Shown here in pieces: positions 1 through 8,331 of a DNA stretch of 64,000 nt. The position numbers were made by a program, and so were the translations under genes. This stretch comes from a bacterium (GTDB lineage Bacteria > JACRDZ01 > JAQUKH01). The DNA is taken from the NCBI GenBank assembly GCA_028719205.1, contig JAQUKH010000009.1:11082-75081 (forward strand), written 5' to 3'. Numbering within the stretch: position 1 is the first letter of the stretch; each line of letters starts with the position of its first letter. A model generated the notes under the pieces. That model saw only the letters and a program-made list of their open reading frames with translations. It did not search any database and was not told where the DNA came from.

Positions 1-75
1 CCCGTTCAACTAATTATTTTGCTGCTCAATATTAATGTTTTTGTGTTTATCAGCTTTTACGTGTTAGAATCTTAA
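1..75 (+). CDS. C-terminal end of an unidentified membrane protein (partial)
   Basis: An open frame enters from the left edge and ends at a TAA at 73-75, giving 24 residues. They are almost all hydrophobic (Leu, Ile, Val, Phe) and could be the last membrane helix of an integral membrane protein. The stop lies 34 bases before nuoA on the same strand, so it may belong to the same operon. Too little is present to assign a family, and it could be a chance open frame. Confidence 0.35.
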   Translation, partial: PVQLIILLLNINVFVFISFYVLES

Positions 76-109
76 AAAATAAAATAGGAATTTTTTTGGG
101 AGTAATTAT

Positions 110-466
110 ATGATGAACGATTATACTGGAGTTCTTATTTTCTTAATAATAGCCATAGGTTTTGTGGCTATTATGTTTTCTGTAAGTTATGTTTTACGCC
201 CGAGTAAACCCGATTTGAAAAAACTCCTGCCTTATGAATGTGGAAATATAGTTAACGAAGATGCCCGCGGACTTGTTTCAGTCAAATACTATCTAATAGC
301 TATTATCTTTGTTCTTTTTGATGTAGAAACTGCTTTTATGTTTCCCTGGGCAGTTGTCTTCAGAGATTTTGGAATGTTTGGTTTAATTGAAATGGCTATA
401 TTCCTTTTAATTATTTTAATCGGCTTTTGTTATGCATGGAAGAAAGGTGCTTTAGAATGGGATTAA
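110..466 (+). CDS. nuoA: NADH-quinone oxidoreductase subunit A
   Basis: Small membrane subunit of complex I at the junction of the membrane arm and the quinone-binding module. The 118 residues have three membrane helices (about 7-28, 60-78, 92-110). The two family signatures are present: PYECG at 41-45 in the first loop, with the conserved Cys44, and [12 protein letters not shown] at 70-81. The ATG at 110 follows a GGGAG-like ribosome site; the adjacent ATG at 113 would serve equally well. It is the first complete gene of a same-strand run of complex I genes, and its 3' end overlaps nuoB by 10 bases. Confidence 0.96.
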   Translation: MMNDYTGVLIFLIIAIGFVAIMFSVSYVLRPSKPDLKKLLPYECGNIVNEDARGLVSVKYYLIAIIFVLFDVETAFMFPWAVVFRDFGMFGLIEMAIFLLIILIGFCYAWKKGALEWD

Positions 467-936
467 TAGAAAATAAATTTGAAAAAAATATTTTAATTAC
501 TTCTGTTGATAAATTATTTAATTGGGCGCGCACGCGCTCTTTATGGCCGATGACGTTCGGATTGGCCTGCTGCGCGATCGAGATGATGGCTGCGGGAGGC
601 GACCATTATGATCTGGATAGGTTTGGTATGGGAGTGTTTCGGGCTACTCCGAGGCAGGCGGACGTTATGATCGTGGCTGGGACGGTTACAAAAAAAATGG
701 CGCCTATCGTCAGGCATCTTTATGACCAGATGCCTGAGCCAAAATATGTGATCGCTATGGGAAACTGCGCCATAAGCGGTGGTATTTTTAAAACATATAG
801 TGTTGTGCAGGGAGTTGAGAAGATTATTCCGGTAGATGTTTATATACCGGGGTGCCCGCCGCGGCCGGAGGCTTTATTTTATGGCCTGTTTAAACTTCAA
901 AAAAAGATTGAAAAAGAAACAATCGCGAAAAAATAG
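457..936 (+). CDS. nuoB: NADH-quinone oxidoreductase subunit B
   Basis: Peripheral complex I subunit that carries the terminal [4Fe-4S] cluster N2, next to the quinone site. With the ATG at 457 it is 159 residues long. The four expected cluster ligands are visible: the tandem Cys38-Cys39 in [10 protein letters not shown], Cys104 in GNCAISGG and Cys133 in PGCPPRPE. The frame stays open upstream to a TTG at 427, but the ATG at 457 is preferred because AGAAAGG lies at a normal distance and NuoB proteins start close to this point. It overlaps nuoA by 10 bases. Confidence 0.96.
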   Translation: MGLIENKFEKNILITSVDKLFNWARTRSLWPMTFGLACCAIEMMAAGGDHYDLDRFGMGVFRATPRQADVMIVAGTVTKKMAPIVRHLYDQMPEPKYVIAMGNCAISGGIFKTYSVVQGVEKIIPVDVYIPGCPPRPEALFYGLFKLQKKIEKETIAKK

Positions 937-939
937 ATT

Positions 940-1410
940 ATGGATATACAAAAGGATGTTGTAGAAAAAATAAAAGAGCGTTTCCCTGATGCGGTGAAAG
1001 ATGTTTCTTCTTTCCGTGACCAGCAGACAATAGTGGTAGATAAGAAATTTATTATTGATGTCTGTAAGTTTTTGAAAGAAACGCAGGAATTAGATTTTAG
1101 TTATTTGGTTGATTTAACGGCGGTTGATTTTCCTGAAAGAGATGCCCGGTTTAAAATGGTTTATAATTTATATTCAATATCTCAATCTAAAAGAATATTT
1201 ATAAATGTGAATGTTGATTTGGATGATTTGGTTGTTCCTTCTCTTACCTGTTTATGGGAATCCGCTAATTGGGCAGAACGTGAAGCCTATGATATGTTTG
1301 GAATAAAATTTTCAGGGCATCCGAATCTAAAAAGGCTTTTTATGCCGGAAGATTTTGAAGGATTTCCTTTGCGTAAAGATTTTTTATTGGATGGGGAGGG
1401 CTTAGAATAA
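940..1410 (+). CDS. nuoC: NADH-quinone oxidoreductase subunit C
   Basis: Peripheral-arm subunit (30-kDa type) that packs against NuoD in the quinone module; it carries no cofactor. The 156 residues are normal for a stand-alone NuoC. The family signature region ERDARFKMVYNLYS (about 66-79) and the C-terminal block WAEREAYDMFGIKFSGHP followed by RLFMPEDFEGFPLRKDF are present. It starts 3 bases after nuoB and ends 1 base before nuoD, so it is not fused to NuoD as in some proteobacteria. Confidence 0.95.
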   Translation: MDIQKDVVEKIKERFPDAVKDVSSFRDQQTIVVDKKFIIDVCKFLKETQELDFSYLVDLTAVDFPERDARFKMVYNLYSISQSKRIFINVNVDLDDLVVPSLTCLWESANWAEREAYDMFGIKFSGHPNLKRLFMPEDFEGFPLRKDFLLDGEGLE

Positions 1411-1411
1411 G

Positions 1412-2584
1412 ATGTTTCAGCAAAACGAGATGACTATAGAGATGGGCCCCCAGCATCCCAGTACGCATGGTGTGTTGAGGCTTACCTTGCGTATAAGAGG
1501 CGAAACTGTTATTAATGTGGATCCGACGGTAGGCTATCTGCATAGGGGAATAGAGAAGATCGCTGAAAATTTGATGTATACGCAGTTTCAACCTTATACG
1601 GACAGGCTGGATTATATTTCCGCTCCGGCTAACAATTTAGCTTATGTTCAAACGGTTGAAAAATTATTGGGCGTTGACGTTACTCCCAGGGCCAAATTTA
1701 TACGGGTTATTCTAGCGGAATTAGCAAGGATCTCCAGCCATTTAGTATGGTTAGCTACTCATGGGCTTGATCTTGGCGCTATGAGTATGTTCCTTTATTG
1801 TTTCCGTGAGAGAGAATTAATTATGGACCTTCTTGAGCTTTATTGCGGCTCAAGATTAACAACTACCTGTATGGAAATCGGCGGTGTCCGGGGTGATATC
1901 AGCCAGGAATTTATAGACAAACTTAATGATTTTATAAAGATGTTCCCTGATAAGATCCAGGATTATGAAACTCTACTGACAAAAAACAGGATCTGGTTGA
2001 AACGGACAAAAGGTATTGGAATAGTTTCAGCCGAACAGGCAATTAATTTTGGATTAACCGGGCCGACATTGCGTGGTTCAGGTGTCAAATACGATGTCCG
2101 GAAGGCACAGCCTTACGCGGCATATGACCAAATTGATTTTGAAGTTCCAATAGGTACGGTAGGGGATGTGTATGATAGATATCTTGTCAGAATGGAAGAA
2201 ATGCGGCAGAGCACTAAAATTATCCGGCAGGCATTAGAAAAATTACCGGAGGGATCAGTTAGAGTTCAGGATTCCAGGATCACCAGGCCTGACAAAGCTT
2301 TGCTTGCCACCAGTATGGAAGCTCTTATTCAATATTGTTATTTGATCATGGAAGGAATTATTCCACCCAAAGGAGAAGTTTATTCAAGTGTTGAAGGGTC
2401 TAAGGGAGAATTAGGTTTTTATATTTACAGTGACGGGACGTCTAAACCATATCGTTTAAAAATAAGGACTCCTTCATTTTATAATGTTGGAATTTTGCCC
2501 TCTATGGCTAAAGGGGCTTTCCTGGCTGACATGACGGCGTTTATTGCAAGTATTGATATAGTATTGGGTGAAATAGACAGATAG
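1412..2584 (+). CDS. nuoD: NADH-quinone oxidoreductase subunit D
   Basis: The 49-kDa subunit that forms most of the quinone-binding cavity together with NuoB and is related to the large subunit of [NiFe] hydrogenases. It has 390 residues. The N-terminal GPQHPSTHGVLRL motif contributes quinone-site residues (the His and Tyr region), and the C-terminus ends in the family hallmark DIVLGEIDR. The hydrogenase Cys pairs for nickel are absent, as expected for complex I. It is one base downstream of nuoC and 8 bases upstream of nuoH. Confidence 0.96.
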   Translation: MFQQNEMTIEMGPQHPSTHGVLRLTLRIRGETVINVDPTVGYLHRGIEKIAENLMYTQFQPYTDRLDYISAPANNLAYVQTVEKLLGVDVTPRAKFIRVILAELARISSHLVWLATHGLDLGAMSMFLYCFRERELIMDLLELYCGSRLTTTCMEIGGVRGDISQEFIDKLNDFIKMFPDKIQDYETLLTKNRIWLKRTKGIGIVSAEQAINFGLTGPTLRGSGVKYDVRKAQPYAAYDQIDFEVPIGTVGDVYDRYLVRMEEMRQSTKIIRQALEKLPEGSVRVQDSRITRPDKALLATSMEALIQYCYLIMEGIIPPKGEVYSSVEGSKGELGFYIYSDGTSKPYRLKIRTPSFYNVGILPSMAKGAFLADMTAFIASIDIVLGEIDR

Positions 2585-2592
2585 GAGTTATT

Positions 2593-3546
2593 GTGGCGCT
2601 TTTACTTTTAATATTAGAATCTCTATTGATATTTGTTTTTATACTACTTTTTTGCGTAGCTTATATAATTTTAGCTGAACGAAAAATTTTGGGGCATATG
2701 CAAGGACGTTTTGGGCCAATGCATACAGGCTGGCACGGGATGCTGCAGCCGATCGCGGATATCCTTAAATGTTTAATTAAAGAAAATATAATGCCGACGG
2801 CGGCTGATAAGATCGTGTTTATTCTGGCCCCGGTTATGTCAATTTTGCCTGCTATTATGTGTCTGGCAGTTATTCCTTTCAGTAAAAATATCTATGCGGC
2901 CGATTTAAATATCGGGGTGCTTTATCTTCTCGCGCTGGGTTCTTTGGGTGTATACGGAGTAGCCACATGCGGTTGGGCGGGAAATAGTAAATACGGGCTT
3001 TTAGGAAGTATCCGTTCCACGGCTCAATTAATAAGCTATGAGGTTCCCATGGGCCTGGCTGTTTTAGGGCCCGTTATGATGGCAAGGTCTTTGAATTTGA
3101 TAAAAATAGTTGAAGCGCAAAAATCCTTTTGGTACATACTTATTCAACCTGTCGGATTTTTTATTTTCGTGGTATGCTCCGCGGCAGAGACTAATCGTAT
3201 CCCTTTTGATTTACCTGAAGCTGAAACAGAGTTGGTCGCGGGTTTTCATGTTGAGTACAGCGGATTTAAATTTGTCGCGTTTTTTCTGGCAGAGTATATG
3301 CACATGTTTGTGACATCGGCTATGGCGGCTATCCTGTTTTTAGGCGGGTGGAAGGGGCCATTTTTCCCGGGGCCTATCTGGTTTATGATCAAGGTCTATT
3401 CATTTTTAGTACTTTATATATGGGCAAGAGGGACATTCCCGCGGTATCGTTATGATCAACTGATGCAGTTAGGATGGAAATTTTTGCTTCCGCTTTCTCT
3501 GGCAAATTTAGTATTAACAAGTATAGGAATAGTTATTTTTGGATAA
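2593..3546 (+). CDS. nuoH: NADH-quinone oxidoreductase subunit H
   Basis: Membrane subunit that connects the quinone cavity to the proton path. It has 317 residues and about eight membrane helices. Signatures include AERKILGHMQGRFGP (about 28-42), the loop stretch SYEVPMGLAVLGP, and the acidic loop NRIPFDLPEAETELVAGFH, whose Glu/Asp residues are conserved in the E-channel. The start is GTG at 2593, supported by AGGAG at 2583-2587 overlapping the nuoD stop. Confidence 0.96.
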   Translation: MALLLLILESLLIFVFILLFCVAYIILAERKILGHMQGRFGPMHTGWHGMLQPIADILKCLIKENIMPTAADKIVFILAPVMSILPAIMCLAVIPFSKNIYAADLNIGVLYLLALGSLGVYGVATCGWAGNSKYGLLGSIRSTAQLISYEVPMGLAVLGPVMMARSLNLIKIVEAQKSFWYILIQPVGFFIFVVCSAAETNRIPFDLPEAETELVAGFHVEYSGFKFVAFFLAEYMHMFVTSAMAAILFLGGWKGPFFPGPIWFMIKVYSFLVLYIWARGTFPRYRYDQLMQLGWKFLLPLSLANLVLTSIGIVIFG

Positions 3547-3549
3547 AAT

Positions 3550-4020
3550 ATGGGTAACTTTTTAGAAAAAATATTTTTATTGGAACTTTTTAAAGGGATG
3601 GGGGTAGTCTTTAAGCATGTGTTTATTAAGCCTGTTACAAGAATGTATCCTTTTGAAAAGCCGGTTTTGCCTAATTCTTCCCGCGGGCTGCATACTTTAA
3701 TGCGTGACGCGGATACCGGGAATGAGCGTTGTGTCGGATGTTCATTATGCGTAAAGATATGCCCCAGCGGTGTGATCCATATGGTTACATCAAAAGGTGA
3801 AATGAATCAAAAACGGATAGATGAATATGAAATTGATATCAGCCGGTGCGCGTTTTGCGGTTTATGCGTGGATATTTGTCCTAAGAGCGCGATTGTTATG
3901 TCTGACCGTTTTGAGTTAGCTGTTTATGATAGAAAAAATTTATCATATAACAAGAATTTACTTTTAAAGATCGGTGAAGTGAAACAGAAGGAAAGTAAAG
4001 AGAAAGGAAAAGACAAATAG
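3550..4020 (+). CDS. nuoI: NADH-quinone oxidoreductase subunit I
   Basis: Ferredoxin-like peripheral subunit that carries two [4Fe-4S] clusters (N6a and N6b) and passes electrons toward NuoB. The 156 residues contain two CxxCxxCxxxC motifs: Cys61/64/67/71 and Cys100/103/106/110. The sequence after each is the usual P-S/K pattern of 8Fe ferredoxin domains. The last base of its stop codon is the first base of the nuoJ GTG. Confidence 0.95.
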   Translation: MGNFLEKIFLLELFKGMGVVFKHVFIKPVTRMYPFEKPVLPNSSRGLHTLMRDADTGNERCVGCSLCVKICPSGVIHMVTSKGEMNQKRIDEYEIDISRCAFCGLCVDICPKSAIVMSDRFELAVYDRKNLSYNKNLLLKIGEVKQKESKEKGKDK

Positions 4021-4535
4021 TGAAACAGGTTGTGTTTTTTATACTCTCTATTATTTCAATTTTTTCGGCATTAATGGTTATCAGCCGGAAAAACGTTGTT
4101 CACAGCGCGCTTTCTCTGGTTTTATTATTTTTCTCAACTTCAGGGCTTTTTGTTTTAATAGGGGCGGAATTGGTAGCCGCGCTGCAGATTTTTCTTTATG
4201 CCGGCGCTATAATAGTTATCTATCTTTTTGTTATCATGATGATAGACCTGAGAAAAGGAACAACCGATGATATCGGTACAATGCCTAAGATGTTTATTGT
4301 CGGCGCGGGGGTTTTATTTTTCGCGGAAATAATTTATTTACTTTCAAAAGCAAATTACTCCGGGATCAAGGATATTTATTCCGGTGAAAAAATAAAAGAG
4401 TTAGGCGGCATGACTGGAGTTTTAGCAAAAATAATGTATACAAAATATTTATACCCGTTTGAGATAGTTTCACTGATTTTACTTATAGCCATGATCGGGG
4501 CGATCGTTTTAGCAAAAAGGGCGGATAAAAAATGA
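4020..4535 (+). CDS. nuoJ: NADH-quinone oxidoreductase subunit J
   Basis: Five-helix membrane subunit that lies between the E-channel and the first pump. It has 171 residues and the typical NuoJ core: NVVHSALSLVLLFFSTSGLF and the Gly/Ala-rich third helix AALQIFLYAGAIIVIYLFVI. A GTG start at 4020 overlaps the nuoI stop by one base, and the end overlaps nuoK in an ATGA arrangement, which indicates translational coupling. Confidence 0.94.
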   Translation: MKQVVFFILSIISIFSALMVISRKNVVHSALSLVLLFFSTSGLFVLIGAELVAALQIFLYAGAIIVIYLFVIMMIDLRKGTTDDIGTMPKMFIVGAGVLFFAEIIYLLSKANYSGIKDIYSGEKIKELGGMTGVLAKIMYTKYLYPFEIVSLILLIAMIGAIVLAKRADKK

Positions 4536-4834
4536 TACCTTTATATTATTATACTATTTTAAGCGCGGTTTTATTTGTGATCGGCCTTATCGGATTTTTG
4601 ATAAGGAGGAATATAATTCTTTTGTTCATGAGCATTGAGGTTATGCTGAACGCGGTTAATATTAATTTAGTGTCATTTTCATCTTATTATGATTCTTTAG
4701 ACGGGCAAATACTTTCAATATTTGTTATGGCGATAGCGGCGGCAGAAGCCGCGGTAGGATTTGGTATACTTATTGCGTTTTATCGTAATAAGAATGTAAT
4801 TGACAGCGATAAGGCTGACTTAATGAAATGGTAA
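4532..4834 (+). CDS. nuoK: NADH-quinone oxidoreductase subunit K
   Basis: Three-helix membrane subunit, homologous to MrpC, with two membrane-embedded glutamates that belong to the proton path. The 100 residues are the normal length. The conserved acidic residues are seen in LLFMSIEVMLNAVN (helix 2) and in FVMAIAAAEAAVGFGILIAF (helix 3). It starts inside nuoJ with an ATGA overlap and is followed 6 bases later by the first extra antiporter gene. Confidence 0.95.
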   Translation: MIPLYYYTILSAVLFVIGLIGFLIRRNIILLFMSIEVMLNAVNINLVSFSSYYDSLDGQILSIFVMAIAAAEAAVGFGILIAFYRNKNVIDSDKADLMKW

Positions 4835-4840
4835 AAATAA

Positions 4841-6340
4841 ATGGATAAAAATAACATGATGGTCCCTATACTTATTATTTTTCCCTTGATCTGTACCGCG
4901 CTTGTAACATTTTTCGGCGAGAAAAACAAATTTACGCGTAATTTGTTCGCTATGATCCCGGCGCTGGTTACGTTTATTCTTGTAGTTAAATTAGCACCGG
5001 CGGTTTTAGACGGGGAAAGATTCTATTTTACGTTTATAGACCGCGCGCCTTTTTTAATTCAATTCCGTATAGATTGTTTCGCGCTTTTAATGCTTATCGT
5101 TGTATCGTTTTTATGGATATTTACTGTTTCGTACTCATATGGATATATGGCGGATGAGCATTCCCAGACACGGTATTATACCGCGTTGACCGGCTGTTTA
5201 GGAATAGTTGTCGGAATAGTTGTCGCGGCAAATTTATTTACGCTGTTTATTTTCTTTGAAATATTTACCTGTTGCGTTTATCCGTTAGTAATACATGAAG
5301 AGACCGATGAGTCATTTCGGTCCGGTGTAATGTATGGGGCTTATCTTTTAGGCGGAGGTTCTCTTATTTTCGCGGGGATGTTATTGCTATATTATTATTC
5401 AAACGGAAATTTAACATTTACTAATTTTGGTATCCCGGGATTGGCTTTGGCGCCAAAATGGGCGCTATATCTTATGTTTTTTCTTTTCATGGCGGGTTTC
5501 GGCGTGAAGGCCGCGATCATGCCTCTGCATGCGTGGCTCCCGCGGGCGATGGTGGCTCCAACCCCGATCAGTGCCCTTCTTCACGCGGTAGCAGTAGTAA
5601 ATATGGGGCTTTACGGGGTAATAAGGGTTATTTACAATATTTTTGGGCCACAGTTATTCTCAGCCCTTCAGATGGATACCATTTTAGCCATTTTTGCCGC
5701 GATGACGATCATAAGCGCGGCGCTTATCGCTTTAAGGCAGAAGCAGATTAAGAAAATGCTGGCATATTCAACAGTTAACCAGTTGAGTTATGTTATTCTT
5801 GGTGTTTCCTCGGTGAATCCATACGCTTTTATGGGCGCGCTACTGCATATTTTTTATCACGCGCTTATGAAAATTACTTTATTTTATTCCGCTGGAACTA
5901 TAATTAAACAGACCGGAAAGACTGATCTTAAGGATATGTCCGGGCTAGCCAAAAAAATGCCGATCACTTGTTTAGGTTTTACGATCGGCGCTATCGGGAT
6001 AATCGGATTGCCGCCGATCGCAGGATGGATAAGTAAATGGAATATGGTTGAAGGATTTCTGAAAATTAACCAGCCTGTACTGGCGACAGTTTATATGATA
6101 AGCAGCATAATTGAATTAGGATATTTTTTACCTCCCATACTATGGGCATATTTCGGGAAAGAGATAGAATATGATCCTAAAAAATATAAAGTTGATAAAC
6201 AAAAATGGGAAGCACCTGTTAACATGCTGGTCCCGATCGGCATGGTAACAATATTGTCTCTGGCTTTTGGATTATTCGGCTCGGTTCCGGTTCAGTTGTC
6301 AAAGGCTGTGGTAGCGGAATTGCTAACAAAGACCTTTTAA
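4841..6340 (+). CDS. Complex I-associated antiporter-like subunit 1 (MrpD/HyfB type)
   Basis: Proton-conducting membrane transporter of the NuoL/M/N-MrpA/D superfamily, with 499 residues and about 14 helices. The helix-5 glutamate (LFIFFEIFTC) and helix-7 lysine (AGFGVKAAIMPLHAWLP) of the pump are present, as is a lysine in the helix-12 region (GWISKWNMVEG). The helix-8 segment keeps a His (LLHAVAVVNMGLYG), but the usual VKAG lysine is replaced by Asn. It is an addition to the NuoL, M and N proteins encoded downstream. It is most like the D subunits of Mrp antiporters and membrane-bound hydrogenases. The exact ion moved (H+ or Na+) cannot be read from the sequence. Confidence 0.88.
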   Translation: MDKNNMMVPILIIFPLICTALVTFFGEKNKFTRNLFAMIPALVTFILVVKLAPAVLDGERFYFTFIDRAPFLIQFRIDCFALLMLIVVSFLWIFTVSYSYGYMADEHSQTRYYTALTGCLGIVVGIVVAANLFTLFIFFEIFTCCVYPLVIHEETDESFRSGVMYGAYLLGGGSLIFAGMLLLYYYSNGNLTFTNFGIPGLALAPKWALYLMFFLFMAGFGVKAAIMPLHAWLPRAMVAPTPISALLHAVAVVNMGLYGVIRVIYNIFGPQLFSALQMDTILAIFAAMTIISAALIALRQKQIKKMLAYSTVNQLSYVILGVSSVNPYAFMGALLHIFYHALMKITLFYSAGTIIKQTGKTDLKDMSGLAKKMPITCLGFTIGAIGIIGLPPIAGWISKWNMVEGFLKINQPVLATVYMISSIIELGYFLPPILWAYFGKEIEYDPKKYKVDKQKWEAPVNMLVPIGMVTILSLAFGLFGSVPVQLSKAVVAELLTKTF

Positions 6341-6352
6341 CGAAGGGGGCGT

Positions 6353-7840
6353 ATGTTTCTGTCACCTAATTATTTACCTTTAATTGCAATTGTTGTCCCG
6401 ATCATATCTATTTTGATCAGGCCGATAGTTGAGAACAAAAAGCATTATTTAGTGGCGTGCATAGCGCATTCTATAAGTTTTCTATGTGTGCTTGGAATGT
6501 ATCCTTCAGTTGTCATGGAAGGAAAAACACTGGAAATTTTGTTTGACACAGGACTTGGGCCTCAATTACATTTCAGGGCTGATCTGGTCGGTTTCTATTT
6601 TGCTTTTGTCGCGTCTTTCATGTGGGTACTGGCATCCATTTACTCTATTGAGTATATGAAAAAGGAGCATGAGGAGAGGAGATTTAATATATTTTCTTCT
6701 CTGTCTTTTGCTGGTATGCTCGGTGTTGTTTTTACCGGGAATTTATTCAGTTTATATTTGTTTTTTGAATTACTGACTGTGTCCTCATCAGTTCTTGTGT
6801 TTCATGAACAGAGCGAAGAGGCTATACGGACCGGATTAAAATATCTTTTTATGGGAGTTTTTGGCGGGCTGCTTTTGCTTTTTGCGATCATTGCTACATA
6901 TTCAGTAGCGGGGCATGGAGATTTGAATAATTTAGGGATAAAGGAATTGCAGTCGTCACCGCTTTTGATGTTTATTTTCTGGGGATATATTATCGGGTTT
7001 GGTGTAAAGGCCGGAATGTGGGGTGTCCATATATGGCTTCCCAGCGCGCATCCGATCGCGCCCAGTCCCGCATCAGCTTTGCTTTCAGGCGTAATGATCA
7101 AGGCCGGGGCTTATGGGATTTTTAGAACAGTGTATAATATTTTTGGCGCTGAATTTTTGGGCCAGAATCATGTGTTTATGATAAATTGTGTTCTGATGCT
7201 TGGGCTCGCGGGTATTTTTTACGGGTCGGCGGCGGCTATTACACAGAAAGAGCTGAAGAAAATGCTGGCTTATTCGAGCATATCACAGATAGGTTATATT
7301 ATTATGGGGATAGCCCTTCTGACTAAAAATGGATTAGAGGGCGCGTTGATACATGTTTTGAACCATGCAATATTCAAAGGGCTTTTGTTCTTTTGCGCAG
7401 GGGCTTTTATATATAAAACAGGAAAACGGCAATTAAGCGATTTAAAAGGAATTGGGAAGATAATGCCGAAAACAACATTAATGTTTACAATAGCCGCGGC
7501 GTCGATTATCGGGCTTCCGCTATTTAATGGTTTTGTCGGTAAATGGTTTTTGGCATGGGGGGCATTGGACGCGGCAAAGGCCGGAGTGTATGGAAAAAGC
7601 ACAGGTATCGTTGCCTTGGGAGTTCTTCTTTTAAGCAGTTTAATGAATTTAGTATATTATGCTCCGATAGTTATCGGCGCGTGGTTTGGGGAAGCGGGAG
7701 AAGTATCTGATAAAAAGGATCCAAATTTTTTAATGCTGATACCTATGTATATTTTGGGCGCGCTTATTTTGATCTTAGGTATTGCCCCGGCAATACCCGT
7801 AAGTATTTGTCAAAGAATTGCGGGAGGATTTTTCCAATAA
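6353..7840 (+). CDS. Complex I-associated antiporter-like subunit 2 (MrpD type)
   Basis: Second extra member of the antiporter superfamily, with 495 residues. Pump residues seen are Glu in SLYLFFELLT (helix 5), Lys in IIGFGVKAGMWGVHIWLP (helix 7), Lys in GVMIKAGAYG (helix 8) and Lys in FVGKWFLAWG (helix 12 region). A strong AGGGGG ribosome site precedes the ATG. It resembles subunit 3 (start 8338 region onward) more than subunit 1, for example in the shared block AGMLGVVFTGNLFSLYL. This points to a gene duplication within the cluster. The stop overlaps the next ATG by one base. Confidence 0.88.
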   Translation: MFLSPNYLPLIAIVVPIISILIRPIVENKKHYLVACIAHSISFLCVLGMYPSVVMEGKTLEILFDTGLGPQLHFRADLVGFYFAFVASFMWVLASIYSIEYMKKEHEERRFNIFSSLSFAGMLGVVFTGNLFSLYLFFELLTVSSSVLVFHEQSEEAIRTGLKYLFMGVFGGLLLLFAIIATYSVAGHGDLNNLGIKELQSSPLLMFIFWGYIIGFGVKAGMWGVHIWLPSAHPIAPSPASALLSGVMIKAGAYGIFRTVYNIFGAEFLGQNHVFMINCVLMLGLAGIFYGSAAAITQKELKKMLAYSSISQIGYIIMGIALLTKNGLEGALIHVLNHAIFKGLLFFCAGAFIYKTGKRQLSDLKGIGKIMPKTTLMFTIAAASIIGLPLFNGFVGKWFLAWGALDAAKAGVYGKSTGIVALGVLLLSSLMNLVYYAPIVIGAWFGEAGEVSDKKDPNFLMLIPMYILGALILILGIAPAIPVSICQRIAGGFFQ

Positions 7841-8322
7841 TGAGAAAGATAAAGTTTTTGATATTATTATTAACATTATTTATGATTTTCTCCGTTTCTC
7901 TAAAAGCGGAAGAGAATGAAGTTGTGAGTGAGGAAGGCCAAAGCGCCCCGCATGAGACCGGAACGCCTTTAGTATATTATTTGAACTGGGCGGGCCTGAT
8001 TGCGATGTGTGTGATTGTTTTGAGGGAGGTTAAAAATAAAAAAAGTGATAAAAAACACCAGGAAGATAAAAAAGATATTGAGTTTTATGAAGCCGGTTCT
8101 GAAAAACCAAATGATCCGGAGCATAAGTTCCAAAAACCGGTGCTTAAACCGGTTCTTTTGATACTTTTAGCGGTGTTAATATTTTTTGGCGAGCAGTTGC
8201 CGGTATTATCTGATTTTCATGAAAATTTAGCTGCCGGGTATTTTAGATTTATTTTTAAAATTCTTATAGGTGTTTTAATGTTATCGTACGGCCTTTCCAG
8301 TATGGAAGAGGAACATCATTAG
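7840..8322 (+). CDS. Small membrane protein of unknown function inserted among antiporter genes
   Basis: I do not recognise a family. The 160 residues begin with a likely signal peptide or anchor (about 1-23). Next come a short acidic segment, a probable membrane helix at about 42-60, a charged Lys/Asp/Glu-rich linker (62-98) and two C-terminal helices (about 100-120 and 131-152), ending in EEEHH. The ATG at 7840 is chosen over an upstream TTG at 7807 because it overlaps the preceding stop by one base. Its position between antiporter subunits 2 and 3 suggests an accessory subunit of the enlarged membrane arm, by analogy with the small subunits of Mrp complexes, but there is no motif to prove it. 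Confidence 0.75.
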   Translation: MRKIKFLILLLTLFMIFSVSLKAEENEVVSEEGQSAPHETGTPLVYYLNWAGLIAMCVIVLREVKNKKSDKKHQEDKKDIEFYEAGSEKPNDPEHKFQKPVLKPVLLILLAVLIFFGEQLPVLSDFHENLAAGYFRFIFKILIGVLMLSYGLSSMEEEHH

Positions 8323-8331
8323 GAGATATTA

